From assembly GCA_001801825.1 (NCBI GenBank), contig MGYR01000057.1:924-26238 (forward strand): a stretch of DNA of 25,315 nucleotides. Reading direction: 5' to 3'. Position 1 is the stretch's first letter. Each line of letters starts with the position of its first letter. Both the position numbers and the translations under genes were made by a program. The stretch is from Gammaproteobacteria bacterium RIFCSPLOWO2_02_FULL_56_15 (GTDB lineage Bacteria; Pseudomonadota; Gammaproteobacteria; Eutrophobiales; Eutrophobiaceae). This document shows positions 1 through 7,546 of the stretch, piece after piece. The notes under the pieces were generated by a model. That model saw nothing but the letters and a program-made list of their open reading frames with translations. It was not told the origin of the DNA and made no database searches.

Positions 1-120
1 ATTACTGTCTACACTCTCACCGATAAAAAAGAATACATAAAGAAATGCCGCCGCACTCAGCCCGCAAACCGTTCCGAGGATATTCAGTCCCAGGATGGTG
101 CGCGTTGTCGAATTTGCCAT
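1..120 (-). CDS. Partial membrane protein, N-terminal part only
   Basis: The reverse strand is open from an ATG at 120 to the window edge (40 codons, no stop). The visible part has a short polar start with a basic residue, then one hydrophobic segment at about residues 9-34, followed by acidic and polar residues. This is what a signal anchor or first membrane helix looks like. An AAAGGGG Shine-Dalgarno-like run lies about seven bases before this ATG. A second in-frame ATG at 126 sits too close to that run to be the better start. I do not recognise the family and the rest of the gene lies outside the window. A forward reading frame over the same bases has no such support. Confidence 0.55.
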   Translation of the reverse strand, partial: MANSTTRTILGLNILGTVCGLSAAAFLYVFFFIGESVDSN

Positions 121-152
121 ACCCATGCCCCTTTTTCAGTAAAAAACGTCGG

Positions 153-158
153 ATTATA
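153..158 (-). promoter_or_regulatory. Possible -10 element for the partial membrane protein gene
   Basis: On the minus strand there is a perfect TATAAT about 30 bases before the probable ATG at 120. No convincing -35 box lies at the usual spacing, so this is only a candidate. It would give a leader of about 25 bases that includes the purine-rich ribosome site. Confidence 0.3.
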
Positions 159-356
159 CCCTTACCTCAAACCGAAGTATGGGCCAAGAAGAATGGCCGG
201 GCAAGATCACGTCCGCCCCCAGTCAGTTCAGAACAGCAAGTATGCACGGGGTAAAGAATACCAGGTGCGCGATCGAAATCAGGGATAGAATCCTGCGGTA
301 GAACAGGTTATATTTACTAGTCCTGATAGACATGGAAAGCTGACGGGGAGAATACC

Positions 357-1082
357 ATGGAGAACACAACCAGCACTGGCAACAGTGTAACAATCATGGA
401 AGAGCCATACGCGAATCACCAACCTCTTTCGCAGCAAGTCAGAATTCTCTATTCACAGTCGGTTACAACCTTTCTCTTTCCCCCGCTGGCAGCATTGTGT
501 ATTGCGGCAATTTTGCGCGATTTCGCCGATGACAGGTTCCTGCTGGTATGGCTTTCAATAATACTTCTGCATGGACTCCTACGCTATTATCTCCTATGGT
601 GCTACTTCCATAGCAGCGATAGGGAGGAACACACCGATAGATGGATGAACCGGTTCATTATCACCGTATTCGTTTCCGGGATCCTATGGGGGTTTGCCGG
701 TATTTTCCTCATACCCTACCGATCGACAGGCACTATCGCTTTCACGCTCTACAATGGGCTGCTATTACTTACCACCTGCGGCCTGGTTGCCGGCGCTGTG
801 ATTTCCTATGCCATTAATATCGGGGTGCTGCTATGTTATTCGCTACCGGCTCTGCTGCTGCCCGCCTTTCATCTCATCTCGATTGGGGATCGATATAATA
901 CCTCTTTCGGAGGTCTACTTCTGTTGTACCATCTGTATATCCTGATAGCAGCAATCAGGATGAACCGTCAGTTTGTCTATTTCATGAACATGGAACACCA
1001 AAAACAACAACTGGAGCAGAAATACAGTAACCTGAAACGGATCTATGAAGCTCTGCGGCGCCGCACTCCCAGAGCATTGTAA
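357..1082 (+). CDS. Multi-pass membrane protein resembling an orphan signalling sensor module
   Basis: This is a 241-residue protein with a polar N-terminus (1-30) and about six hydrophobic segments (roughly 36-54, 60-82, 99-120, 126-146, 148-174, 184-204). It ends in a charged, heptad-like tail at about 211-235 that looks like a short coiled coil. From memory this layout matches the membrane input region at the N-terminus of many gammaproteobacterial GGDEF proteins and histidine kinases, where the coiled coil leads into the catalytic domain. Here the protein stops right after the coiled coil and no catalytic domain follows; the next gene ends on the opposite strand 8 bases later. The start is supported by GGGGAG six bases before the ATG. 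The function is unknown. It could be a stand-alone partner of a signalling enzyme or a truncated relic. The membrane call is firm, the family link moderate. Confidence 0.75.
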   Translation: MENTTSTGNSVTIMEEPYANHQPLSQQVRILYSQSVTTFLFPPLAALCIAAILRDFADDRFLLVWLSIILLHGLLRYYLLWCYFHSSDREEHTDRWMNRFIITVFVSGILWGFAGIFLIPYRSTGTIAFTLYNGLLLLTTCGLVAGAVISYAINIGVLLCYSLPALLLPAFHLISIGDRYNTSFGGLLLLYHLYILIAAIRMNRQFVYFMNMEHQKQQLEQKYSNLKRIYEALRRRTPRAL

Positions 1083-1090
1083 CTCTCTGA

Positions 1091-1432
1091 TTAGTCGGAT
1101 ATCTTTCTGTGGATATGAGGAATACTGGACGGGTCGCCCCGTTTCATAAATTTCTTTTCCTGATCCAGGGTCGTAACATTTTCGTATACCCCATCATCAC
1201 GCTTCACGAGTTTGGTAAACCCCTGATTTCTCAACTCGCTGTTGAAAACAGCTACTGAAATCCCCGGAGCTGTTCTCGTCACCTTGTGTACCGGTGACAT
1301 CGGATCGGTATCCCCAAGGGGATGTCTAGAGACATAACAGAGTTCTATCCAGGTATGCAATAGGATTCCCATCGGATGGCTGACCTCCAGGGTCAGACCA
1401 TTTTCTTCACAAAGATAATCATATACAGGCAT
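1091..1432 (-). CDS. FmdB-like small protein lacking zinc-ribbon cysteines
   Basis: This is a 113-residue protein. Its first 20 or so residues (MPVYDYLCEENG and following) match the start of FmdB-type zinc ribbon regulatory proteins, in which a CxxC pair follows the tyrosines. Here only one cysteine of the pair remains (C8; the next position is occupied by Asn). The middle contains a GDTDP...SPV segment that I recall from a longer FmdB-related family. The second half (SELRNQGFTKLV, DDGVYENVT) reads like conserved sequence, not decay. It lies 17 bases downstream of the HD-domain gene on the same strand, so the two are probably co-transcribed. A weak GGATGG ribosome site precedes the ATG. The function is unknown; zinc binding of the usual kind seems unlikely. 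Confidence 0.7.
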   Translation of the reverse strand: MPVYDYLCEENGLTLEVSHPMGILLHTWIELCYVSRHPLGDTDPMSPVHKVTRTAPGISVAVFNSELRNQGFTKLVKRDDGVYENVTTLDQEKKFMKRGDPSSIPHIHRKISD

Positions 1433-1449
1433 ACAACCATCCGTATCTG

Positions 1450-2082
1450 CTACAAGCTTTCCGAGGCATCATCCATCATGATCTGCAGGTTCTTTCTTGT
1501 TGCCTTGTGAAATACAGAATCCCCCGTCTTGTCGTAATAATCGCTGGTCAGATGCAGTTCCTCCCTGAGAAACTCCTCAATTTTTGCAACCGCCATCCTT
1601 TTCCATTCACCCCAGGACACAGGTGATCCGATCTGGATCTCCAGTTCTTTCTTGAGGGCCAGGGTATTTTTCTTGAATATCCGATAATCTGCGGCAAGTT
1701 CCGCCAGATCCGCAGCCCTGACGGCTCTGTCTTCATTGCTTACACAGTGAGCATCCACATGGGTGCACAGAATCGCAGCCTTGATTTTTTTCAAGATCAC
1801 TGCATCGATGCCATTTCCCGATAATTGTTCCTCGGCCAGATCAGCGGAATACGCCTCCTTGGAGTCATAACCTTTGGCTGTATGATCCTCGTGGTATCCG
1901 GCATCGTGATACAGCAAGGCGTAATAGACAACATCCTCGTGAATATCCACATTTTCCCTTCTGCAGCGCCCGACGATCTCATCCCCCTTTCTGATTACCG
2001 TACGTATATGGCCGAAATTGTGATAGGGCAGTTCGGCGCTATAGAGCTGGGAGGCCAGTTTTTCAATATATTCGTTACGCAT
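1450..2082 (-). CDS. HD-domain metal-dependent phosphohydrolase, substrate unknown
   Basis: This is a 210-residue soluble protein with the HD superfamily signature in order: H25 (in YHNFGHI), the H59-D60 pair (LYHDAGYH), H108, and D125 (AADLAEL). It resembles the small predicted HD hydrolases often annotated as metal-dependent phosphohydrolases, for which the substrate is generally not known. Proteins of this fold hydrolyse phosphoesters, including nucleotides and cyclic or alarmone nucleotides, but nothing here shows which. It is the first gene of a probable two-gene operon with the FmdB-like gene. It is divergent from the regulator at 2349 and has a TATAAT-type -10 and a nested palindrome directly upstream. 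The ATG at 2082 is preceded by a weak GGAT about six bases away. Confidence 0.85.
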   Translation of the reverse strand: MRNEYIEKLASQLYSAELPYHNFGHIRTVIRKGDEIVGRCRRENVDIHEDVVYYALLYHDAGYHEDHTAKGYDSKEAYSADLAEEQLSGNGIDAVILKKIKAAILCTHVDAHCVSNEDRAVRAADLAELAADYRIFKKNTLALKKELEIQIGSPVSWGEWKRMAVAKIEEFLREELHLTSDYYDKTGDSVFHKATRKNLQIMMDDASESL

Positions 2083-2089
2083 CGATTAT

Positions 2090-2114
2090 CCAGGAAGATT
2101 CTTCCATTACCTGG
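2090..2114. promoter_or_regulatory. Nested inverted repeats, candidate operator of the HD gene operon
   Basis: GGAAGA-T-TCTTCC (2093-2105) is a perfect inverted repeat. It lies inside a second, outer pair, CCAGG (2090-2094) and CCTGG (2110-2114). The element lies between the candidate -10 box (2119-2124, minus strand) and the HD gene start at 2082, so it would cover the transcription start. That is a typical place for a repressor to bind. As RNA it could form only a small hairpin. Confidence 0.4.
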
Positions 2115-2118
2115 CCTA

Positions 2119-2124
2119 ATTATA
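2119..2124 (-). promoter_or_regulatory. Candidate -10 box of the HD/FmdB-like operon
   Basis: A perfect TATAAT is read on the minus strand about 37 bases upstream of the HD gene ATG. The sequence 16-18 bases further upstream has no good -35 match, which fits a promoter that needs an activator, or a false hit in an AT-rich spacer. Confidence 0.35.
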
Positions 2125-2279
2125 TGTCCATCTCTTCTTGAAATTGAAGTGAATATTATTTGTGCACTGCATTTCTATGGTGATCTAGCGTCTGTCTGGA
2201 TCCAGGGAACCAAACAACCAGAAAATAGATGGATCTCAGGCATGTGTGACTGTAGTGAATTAATAGATGTGTCTCCTCA

Positions 2280-2321
2280 ACAGGAAGATGTGTAAATATT
2301 ACAGGTGGAGATGTTTATAAT
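2280..2321 (+). promoter_or_regulatory. Candidate regulator promoter with two imperfect direct repeats
   Basis: A perfect TATAAT lies at 2316-2321, 27 bases before the GTG at 2349. Immediately upstream are two related sequences, ACAGGAAGATGT (2280-2291) and ACAGGTGGAGATGT (2301-2314), whose starts are 21 bases (two helical turns) apart. The CAGGAAGAT core also occurs at 2091-2099 in the operator-like element on the other side of the spacer. No standard -35 box is visible, consistent with control by a bound protein, possibly the regulator itself. Confidence 0.35.
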
Positions 2322-2348
2322 AGTGGCATTTAAAGTACTGAAAATAGT

Positions 2349-3437
2349 GTGATCATGCATATAAAGTTTTCACTGCGTTGGACCTGTGGTGCAAACCCGG
2401 CCACAGATATAGATGAAAAACTGTTCAACCTGCTTCAGGCGATACGCTCAGACGGTTCCCTGGCAGGTGCTGCGCGTACAAGTCGGATATCCTACCGGCA
2501 TGCCTGGGGCCTGTTGCGGCGCTGGGAAACGATGTTCGGTTGCCCGCTGGTGCGTCTGGAAAGAGGGCGCGGCAGGGGCACCTCACTGACGATGTTCGGA
2601 GAAAAGCTGCTCATGGAAAGACAGCACGTGGATGATCAATCGTCCGGAATTCTGGAACGGTGGGCTTTAGGTATCAATGATACTTTTTCCGGTTATCTCA
2701 CCGCCACAAAAAAACCGGTCTTACGTATCCATGCCAGTCATGGACTGGCCATAAATTATCTGTATGAGCAATTACAGAAAGACCAGCGCTTTATCACGGA
2801 ATTTCAGACCCATGGCAGTCTCGATAACCTGAAAAGCCTGAACAGCAACCAGTGCCAAGTGGCTGGATTTCACATCCCTCTGCAGCTTATTCATCGGGCG
2901 CTCGCACCTCAGTACCGCTACTGGTTGTCGCCGAAACGCCATTTGCTGATGATGGTCGCCACCCGCGAGCAGGGACTGATGGTACGGCGTGGCAATCCAA
3001 AGAAGATCAAGCGCCTCGCTGACCTCTGCAAACGCTCAGTCAGGTTTATCAATCGACAGCGGAACTCAGGTACGCGCACAATCCTGGATCAGCTTTTGCT
3101 CTTGGACAAGGTTCCGACTTCCCGTATCAGCGGTTACAGTAATGAGGAATTCACGCATCTGGCGGTAGCGGCGATGGTGGCCAGTGGTGCGGCCGATGCA
3201 GGTTTCGGCATCCAGGCGGTCACCCGACAGTTCGATCTGGATTTCATTCCGTTCCTGCAGGAGACCTATATACTCGCTATCGATAACAGCCTTGAAGAAT
3301 TCATCCTGGAGACCCTGGGAAAACTGCTCAAATCCCCGGCCTTGCGCCGCAGAATCAACCAACTGCCCGGTTATCATGCCGGACATGCGGGAGAATACCT
3401 TAGTTTCAGTCAGTTGTTCGAACGGGAGGTGGATTGA
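2349..3437 (+). CDS. ModE-like HTH transcriptional regulator with a periplasmic-binding-like domain
   Basis: This is a 362-residue cytoplasmic regulator. Residues about 20-95 form a winged helix-turn-helix of the ModE/LysR type: a run around DGSLAGAARTSRISYRHAW, then a basic wing with RLERGRGRGT, then LTMFGEKLL. Residues about 120-345 look like the PBP_like domain found in regulators and enzymes of molybdate, tungstate or molybdopterin metabolism, used in place of the TOBE domains of ModE. A molybdenum- or tungsten-related signal is therefore plausible, but no molybdenum gene is in this window. The start may be GTG 2349 or ATG 2355; neither has a strong ribosome site. It is divergent from the HD/FmdB-like operon and may control it. 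It is convergent with the lipoprotein gene, 33 bases away. Confidence 0.8.
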   Translation: MIMHIKFSLRWTCGANPATDIDEKLFNLLQAIRSDGSLAGAARTSRISYRHAWGLLRRWETMFGCPLVRLERGRGRGTSLTMFGEKLLMERQHVDDQSSGILERWALGINDTFSGYLTATKKPVLRIHASHGLAINYLYEQLQKDQRFITEFQTHGSLDNLKSLNSNQCQVAGFHIPLQLIHRALAPQYRYWLSPKRHLLMMVATREQGLMVRRGNPKKIKRLADLCKRSVRFINRQRNSGTRTILDQLLLLDKVPTSRISGYSNEEFTHLAVAAMVASGAADAGFGIQAVTRQFDLDFIPFLQETYILAIDNSLEEFILETLGKLLKSPALRRRINQLPGYHAGHAGEYLSFSQLFEREVD

Positions 3438-3470
3438 TCTCCAAGCACCCGGATCAGGATGATGCCGGCG

Positions 3471-4976
3471 CTATTTCCGCGAAAAATACCGCTCCAGAAG
3501 AAACGGGTCATCAAAATGCCTGCGGCCAACAAAAGCTATGGTGTGATGTCCCCATTGTTTCATCGCGCCCGGATCACTCACGCCCATGGGCCAGAGCAGC
3601 CATTTCTCTTTTCTGCCGGTACCCGGGATGATGCCTTGGGGTGAGAAAACACTGCGATGCCCGGTACCCGGCAATGGCAGGGATCGCAGATCGTCATACT
3701 GGGTAAACGCGTAAAGAGTACCGGTAGCCAAACTCTCCGATTTATCCAGGCCGATGATAAAATGCGTTCGCGCCTCGAGCGTTATAATTATCCTCCCGGG
3801 ATCATTATCGGACATTCGTGCCGGGACCAGGATCGCCTCCTCATCCTCTCTTTCTGGGATCTTACGTTCCTGGACACCTGTACCCGGGAAAAACATGTGA
3901 TAACAGCCACAATTGTGTATCGCGTCATACATAAGTACCTGACCATCGAGGTCCAGCGTCACCCGCCAGGTAATTCCATCCAGCCTGCCGCTCAGGATAT
4001 CCATGGGCCCTGTGGCCGGTCTGGACGGGAACCAGAGTATATAATTGAGTTGCGGTACTATTCTGTCTTCGAACCGGGATCGAGAAAGCCAAGCGTATGT
4101 CAGAGGCCGGTCAGTATCCACTGCCGCTTGTCCGCTTTGCCAGAAGAGTGCACCCATACGATCCGCTGAACTTTCCTGTTCAATACGCCATACGGGCGCG
4201 TAGTATCGGAACAATCGATCCAGTTCCGGCCCCTTTTCCAGCAGGGGTATCGCCAATGGATTATTCCTGCTACGGGCAAGGATCAGGGCGATAGATTCCG
4301 GATCCGGAGGTATTTCATCCTCGGGAGGTCGGTACAGGATGTTCGGCTTATTTGCCCCATTCACCGAAGAAAGCCTGAAATTTTCCAGGGTTTCCGCATG
4401 CAACCGGCTGACACCGGCAGTAACGAGGCGCTTCACCAGGGGATATAGACCCAGGAATCTCTGAATCTCGCTGTAGCTGTCAGGCACCCGGGTCCGTGTC
4501 ACCAGGTCCCTCATACGATCCGGATTTTCCCGGACAGTCTGGATCGTCTGCTCTCCACATGCAGCTAAGCTCTCCAGCCACTGGTCCCGAGTCCGGACAC
4601 CCGGCGGCCATACACTGTCATCCACAATCAAGAGATTGCCGATCTCCGCCGCTCGTCCCTGTTGATCCAGTTCACGCAGCAGGGTAAGCCACTGGTTCCG
4701 CTTGTCTTCCGTATCCAAATGGTTTTTAAATGAAGCCAGGAAACGGTTGACCCTGAAAAATGGATAAGCCTTTATGCCCACATCCTGGACATCCCGGATA
4801 CCCTGCACACTTACCAGCTTTTCCGTATGGACTAACAACTGGATACAGGACGGTGTCAGGTTGGTGGCTGCGTTATCGATGCCCTTTTGGTCATGATATA
4901 CAGCCGGTCGCAGACTACATGCCGTTGACAGCAGCAACAGCAGGAACAGGGGATACTGATCGGGTCGAATTACCAT
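3471..4976 (-). CDS. Large predicted lipoprotein of unknown function with a Cys/His cluster
   Basis: This is a 501-residue protein with a short signal sequence (a hydrophobic LFLLLLLSTA run) ending at C20, a probable lipidation cysteine although the -3 residue is Ser, not Leu. There is no other membrane segment, so the mature protein should face the periplasm. Notable segments are an aromatic NYILWFPSRP stretch at about 311-320, HNCGCYH at 354-360 (two His and two Cys in seven residues), and a C-terminal region with WPMGV, MKQWG and HHTIAFVGRRHFDDPFL. These look conserved, and I have an impression of similar uncharacterised proteins in other gammaproteobacteria, but I cannot name the family. 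The Cys/His cluster could bind a metal or haem, or form a disulphide; that is inference. It is transcribed alone, divergent from miaB, and would be a substrate for Lnt. Confidence 0.75.
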   Translation of the reverse strand: MVIRPDQYPLFLLLLLSTACSLRPAVYHDQKGIDNAATNLTPSCIQLLVHTEKLVSVQGIRDVQDVGIKAYPFFRVNRFLASFKNHLDTEDKRNQWLTLLRELDQQGRAAEIGNLLIVDDSVWPPGVRTRDQWLESLAACGEQTIQTVRENPDRMRDLVTRTRVPDSYSEIQRFLGLYPLVKRLVTAGVSRLHAETLENFRLSSVNGANKPNILYRPPEDEIPPDPESIALILARSRNNPLAIPLLEKGPELDRLFRYYAPVWRIEQESSADRMGALFWQSGQAAVDTDRPLTYAWLSRSRFEDRIVPQLNYILWFPSRPATGPMDILSGRLDGITWRVTLDLDGQVLMYDAIHNCGCYHMFFPGTGVQERKIPEREDEEAILVPARMSDNDPGRIIITLEARTHFIIGLDKSESLATGTLYAFTQYDDLRSLPLPGTGHRSVFSPQGIIPGTGRKEKWLLWPMGVSDPGAMKQWGHHTIAFVGRRHFDDPFLLERYFSRK

Positions 4977-5095
4977 GGCAGTGGAACTATGTTTAGCGGA
5001 CAGTATATCGGATCAGATTAGCTTCGGTCCTGGTCCAAGTCCATGCCGTACTCCTCCCAGGCAATCCCACCGGAATTGGTGAAAAAACAGGGAAC

Positions 5096-5114
5096 GTGGC
5101 TGGAAAAGAGCCAC
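5096..5114. repeat. Small hairpin upstream of miaB
   Basis: GTGGCT (5096-5101) and AGCCAC (5109-5114) form a perfect 6-bp stem with a 7-base loop, 43 bases before the miaB start. On the minus strand a T-run follows only after seven more bases, so it is a poor terminator. If miaB is transcribed from within 4977-5090, the hairpin would be in its leader. Its role is unknown. Confidence 0.3.
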
Positions 5115-5157
5115 AGGACAGTGTAATTTAGCCATCCCGCGTTGATAACGGTGCGAA

Positions 5158-6531
5158 ATGGGAAAAAAGCTTTACATAAAGACATTTGGTTGCCAGATGA
5201 ACGAATACGATTCTGCAAGAATCAGAGATCTGCTGACAGAATCGAACGGTATGGAATTGACCGAGGACCCGGGTCATGCAGATGTCGTCCTATTCAATAC
5301 CTGCTCCATTCGTGAGAAAGCCCAGGAAAAACTTTTCTCGGAACTGGGAAGGTGGCGCCGGCAGAAGCTCATCAAACCGGATCTTATACTGGGAGTAGGC
5401 GGATGCGTGGCAAGCCAGGAAGGCGAAGCCATAAGAAGGCGTGCACCTTATGTGGATATCGTCTTTGGGCCCCAGACCCTGCACCGCCTGCCGGAAATGT
5501 TTGCCGCCATGCACAGGTTGCAAAAACCCATCATCGACGTCTCCTTTCCCGAGATAGAGAAATTCGATCATCTGCCGGAACCCCGTGCGGAGGGCGTCAT
5601 AGCTTTCGTATCGGTTATGGAAGGTTGCAGCAAATACTGCAGCTTCTGTGTAGTACCCTATACACGTGGAGAGGAGATCAATCGCCCCTTCGATGACATA
5701 CTCGCCGAGGTTTACAGCCTTGCCAAACAGGGGGTACGGGAGATCACACTACTCGGGCAGAATGTCAATGCCTACCGGGGCTTGACGCATGACGGAAGGG
5801 CCGCTGACCTTGCCCTGTTAATAGAGTACGTTGCTGCTGTAGATGGTATAGAACGAATACGGTTTACAACATCCCATCCTGCGGAGCTTACCGACAATCT
5901 GATCCATGCCTACACTTCCGTCTCGCAACTGGTAAACCACCTGCACCTGCCCGTACAAAGCGGATCCGACCGGATACTCCGCCTGATGAAACGGGGACAT
6001 ACCGTGCGGGAATACAGGGACAAGATCCGGAAATTGAGGAACCTGAGGCCCGGCATCAGCCTCTCATCGGATTTTATCGTTGGATTCCCAGGGGAAACCG
6101 ATGAAGATTTTCAGGCCACCCTCGATCTTGTCACCGGACTGGGCTTTGATCAGTCCTTCAGTTTTGTCTACAGCAAACGGCCGGGGACACCGGCAGCCGC
6201 CATGGAGGATTCCATAGCCGCTGAGGTGAAAAAGGAACGTCTGGAGATCCTTCAAAATCAGATCAATTCGCAGGCGGCGGCTATCAGCACGCAAATGGTA
6301 GATACTGACCAGTATGTCCTGGTGGAAGGTATTTCCCGCCGCAATAGCCGGGAATTATTTGGCAGGACGGAGAATAACCGGGTTGTGAATTTCCCCGGTA
6401 CACCTGAACTGATAGGAACGTTTGCCCGGCTGAGGATCACAGAGGCCATGCACAACTCCCTGCGCGGGCAACTCAGCAGTTCGCCTGGAAACTGCAACGT
6501 AGGAACTGCGGACTCCACGAGTCTCGTATAA
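5158..6531 (+). CDS. miaB: tRNA-2-methylthio-N6-dimethylallyladenosine synthase MiaB
   Basis: MiaB is a radical SAM methylthiotransferase that converts i6A37 to ms2i6A37 in tRNAs reading UNN codons, supporting reading-frame maintenance. All expected parts are present in 457 residues. The N-terminal UPF0004 domain has the auxiliary-cluster cysteines C12, C49 and C83. The radical SAM motif is C157-x3-C161-x2-C164 (GCSKYCSFC), followed by a TIM-barrel core with the HLPVQSGSD segment. A C-terminal TRAM domain lies at about 375-440, followed by a short non-conserved tail. The ATG at 5158 gives the family's usual N-terminus; the ribosome site is weak. It heads a probable operon with ybeZ, ybeY, corC and lnt, an order common in gammaproteobacteria. 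Confidence 0.97.
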   Translation: MGKKLYIKTFGCQMNEYDSARIRDLLTESNGMELTEDPGHADVVLFNTCSIREKAQEKLFSELGRWRRQKLIKPDLILGVGGCVASQEGEAIRRRAPYVDIVFGPQTLHRLPEMFAAMHRLQKPIIDVSFPEIEKFDHLPEPRAEGVIAFVSVMEGCSKYCSFCVVPYTRGEEINRPFDDILAEVYSLAKQGVREITLLGQNVNAYRGLTHDGRAADLALLIEYVAAVDGIERIRFTTSHPAELTDNLIHAYTSVSQLVNHLHLPVQSGSDRILRLMKRGHTVREYRDKIRKLRNLRPGISLSSDFIVGFPGETDEDFQATLDLVTGLGFDQSFSFVYSKRPGTPAAAMEDSIAAEVKKERLEILQNQINSQAAAISTQMVDTDQYVLVEGISRRNSRELFGRTENNRVVNFPGTPELIGTFARLRITEAMHNSLRGQLSSSPGNCNVGTADSTSLV

Positions 6532-6535
6532 TCCG

Positions 6536-7546
6536 TTGAACACCCCTGCAGATATCGTTCACCCCGTAGCCGCGGATATTGTACTGGCGCCACCGGATAA
6601 TGAACGTCTCGCTAATCTGTGTGGCCCCATGGACGAGCATTTGCGCCAGATAGAAAGGCGCTGTGGCATCGAGATCAATAACCGGGGTAATAGTTTCCGT
6701 ATTATCGGGACCTCTAAATCAGTCGAATCGGGGGGCCGGTTGCTTACCCAGCTCTACGAAGCCACAAGACAGGAGCTGCTGTCACCGGAACGCATTCACC
6801 TGTTCCTGCAGGATTCCTGTCTGGAAGAAGAACTGGAAGAAGGACAGACAGGTGAGATTAGCATCAAGACCAAGCGCGGCATAATACGCGGCCGGAGTCC
6901 GAATCAGAGGCTTTATCTGTCCAATATCCAGGCCCACGACATCAACTTCGGAGTCGGTCCGGCAGGTACCGGGAAGACTTACCTGGCAGTGGCCTCTGCA
7001 GTCGCCGCCCTGGAACAGGAAAGGGCGCGCAGATTGGTCCTGGTGCGACCTGCAGTTGAAGCGGGTGAAAAATTGGGTTATCTGCCGGGAGATATAATTC
7101 AGAAAATCGACCCTTATCTCCGTCCGCTCTATGACGCCCTCTATGAGATGCTTGGTTTCGAACGCGTCGCCAGGCTGGTGGAACGCAATATTATCGAGAT
7201 CGCTCCCCTCGCCTTCATGCGCGGACGGACCCTAAATGAGGCGTGTATCATCCTCGATGAGGCCCAAAACACGACCGTGGAACAGATGAAGATGTTTCTC
7301 ACCCGGATCGGTTTCGGTTCCACTGCTGTCATTACCGGTGATATCACACAGACTGATTTGCCCTCTGGAAAAAGGTCCGGACTTCGCCACGTGATCGACA
7401 TCCTCAGCAAGGAAGAGGGGATTAGTTTCACATTCTTTAAATCCAGGGATGTCGTCAGACATCCCCTGGTGAAGCGGATCCTGGACGCCTATGAACGCAG
7501 CGAGAAGAGCGTCGCATCAGATGATCCCGGGAAACGGTCGCGCTGA
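6536..7546 (+). CDS. ybeZ: PhoH-family ATPase YbeZ
   Basis: This is a PhoH-like P-loop ATPase of 336 residues, associated in other bacteria with YbeY in ribosomal RNA maturation and heat response. Residues about 10-60 match the family's N-terminal region (APPDNERLANLCGP...IERRCGIEI). Walker A is GPAGTGKT at 141-148 and Walker B is CIILDEAQN with D241-E242. The start is a TTG four bases after the miaB stop. No in-frame ATG exists before residue 32, and that later start would remove conserved sequence, so TTG is preferred. Translation is probably coupled to miaB. The stop codon overlaps the ybeY start by one base (TGATG). The gene is usually annotated as phoH-like; it is not the phosphate-regulated phoH proper. 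Confidence 0.95.
   Translation: MNTPADIVHPVAADIVLAPPDNERLANLCGPMDEHLRQIERRCGIEINNRGNSFRIIGTSKSVESGGRLLTQLYEATRQELLSPERIHLFLQDSCLEEELEEGQTGEISIKTKRGIIRGRSPNQRLYLSNIQAHDINFGVGPAGTGKTYLAVASAVAALEQERARRLVLVRPAVEAGEKLGYLPGDIIQKIDPYLRPLYDALYEMLGFERVARLVERNIIEIAPLAFMRGRTLNEACIILDEAQNTTVEQMKMFLTRIGFGSTAVITGDITQTDLPSGKRSGLRHVIDILSKEEGISFTFFKSRDVVRHPLVKRILDAYERSEKSVASDDPGKRSR

Noticed and set aside
45..254. Forward reading frame of 69 codons near the left edge
   Set aside because: It overlaps the start of the minus-strand membrane protein, has no ribosome site and has an unstructured, proline- and arginine-rich product typical of a chance frame.
1825..2295. Forward reading frame of 156 codons across the HD gene and its upstream spacer
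   Set aside because: Its first half is antisense to the clearly recognisable HD domain and the remainder has no recognisable motif or ribosome site.
5018..5218. Minus-strand reading frame of 66 codons upstream of miaB
   Set aside because: Its start lies inside the conserved miaB N-terminus on the opposite strand, with no ribosome site. The C-terminal residues look protein-like but nothing supports a gene.
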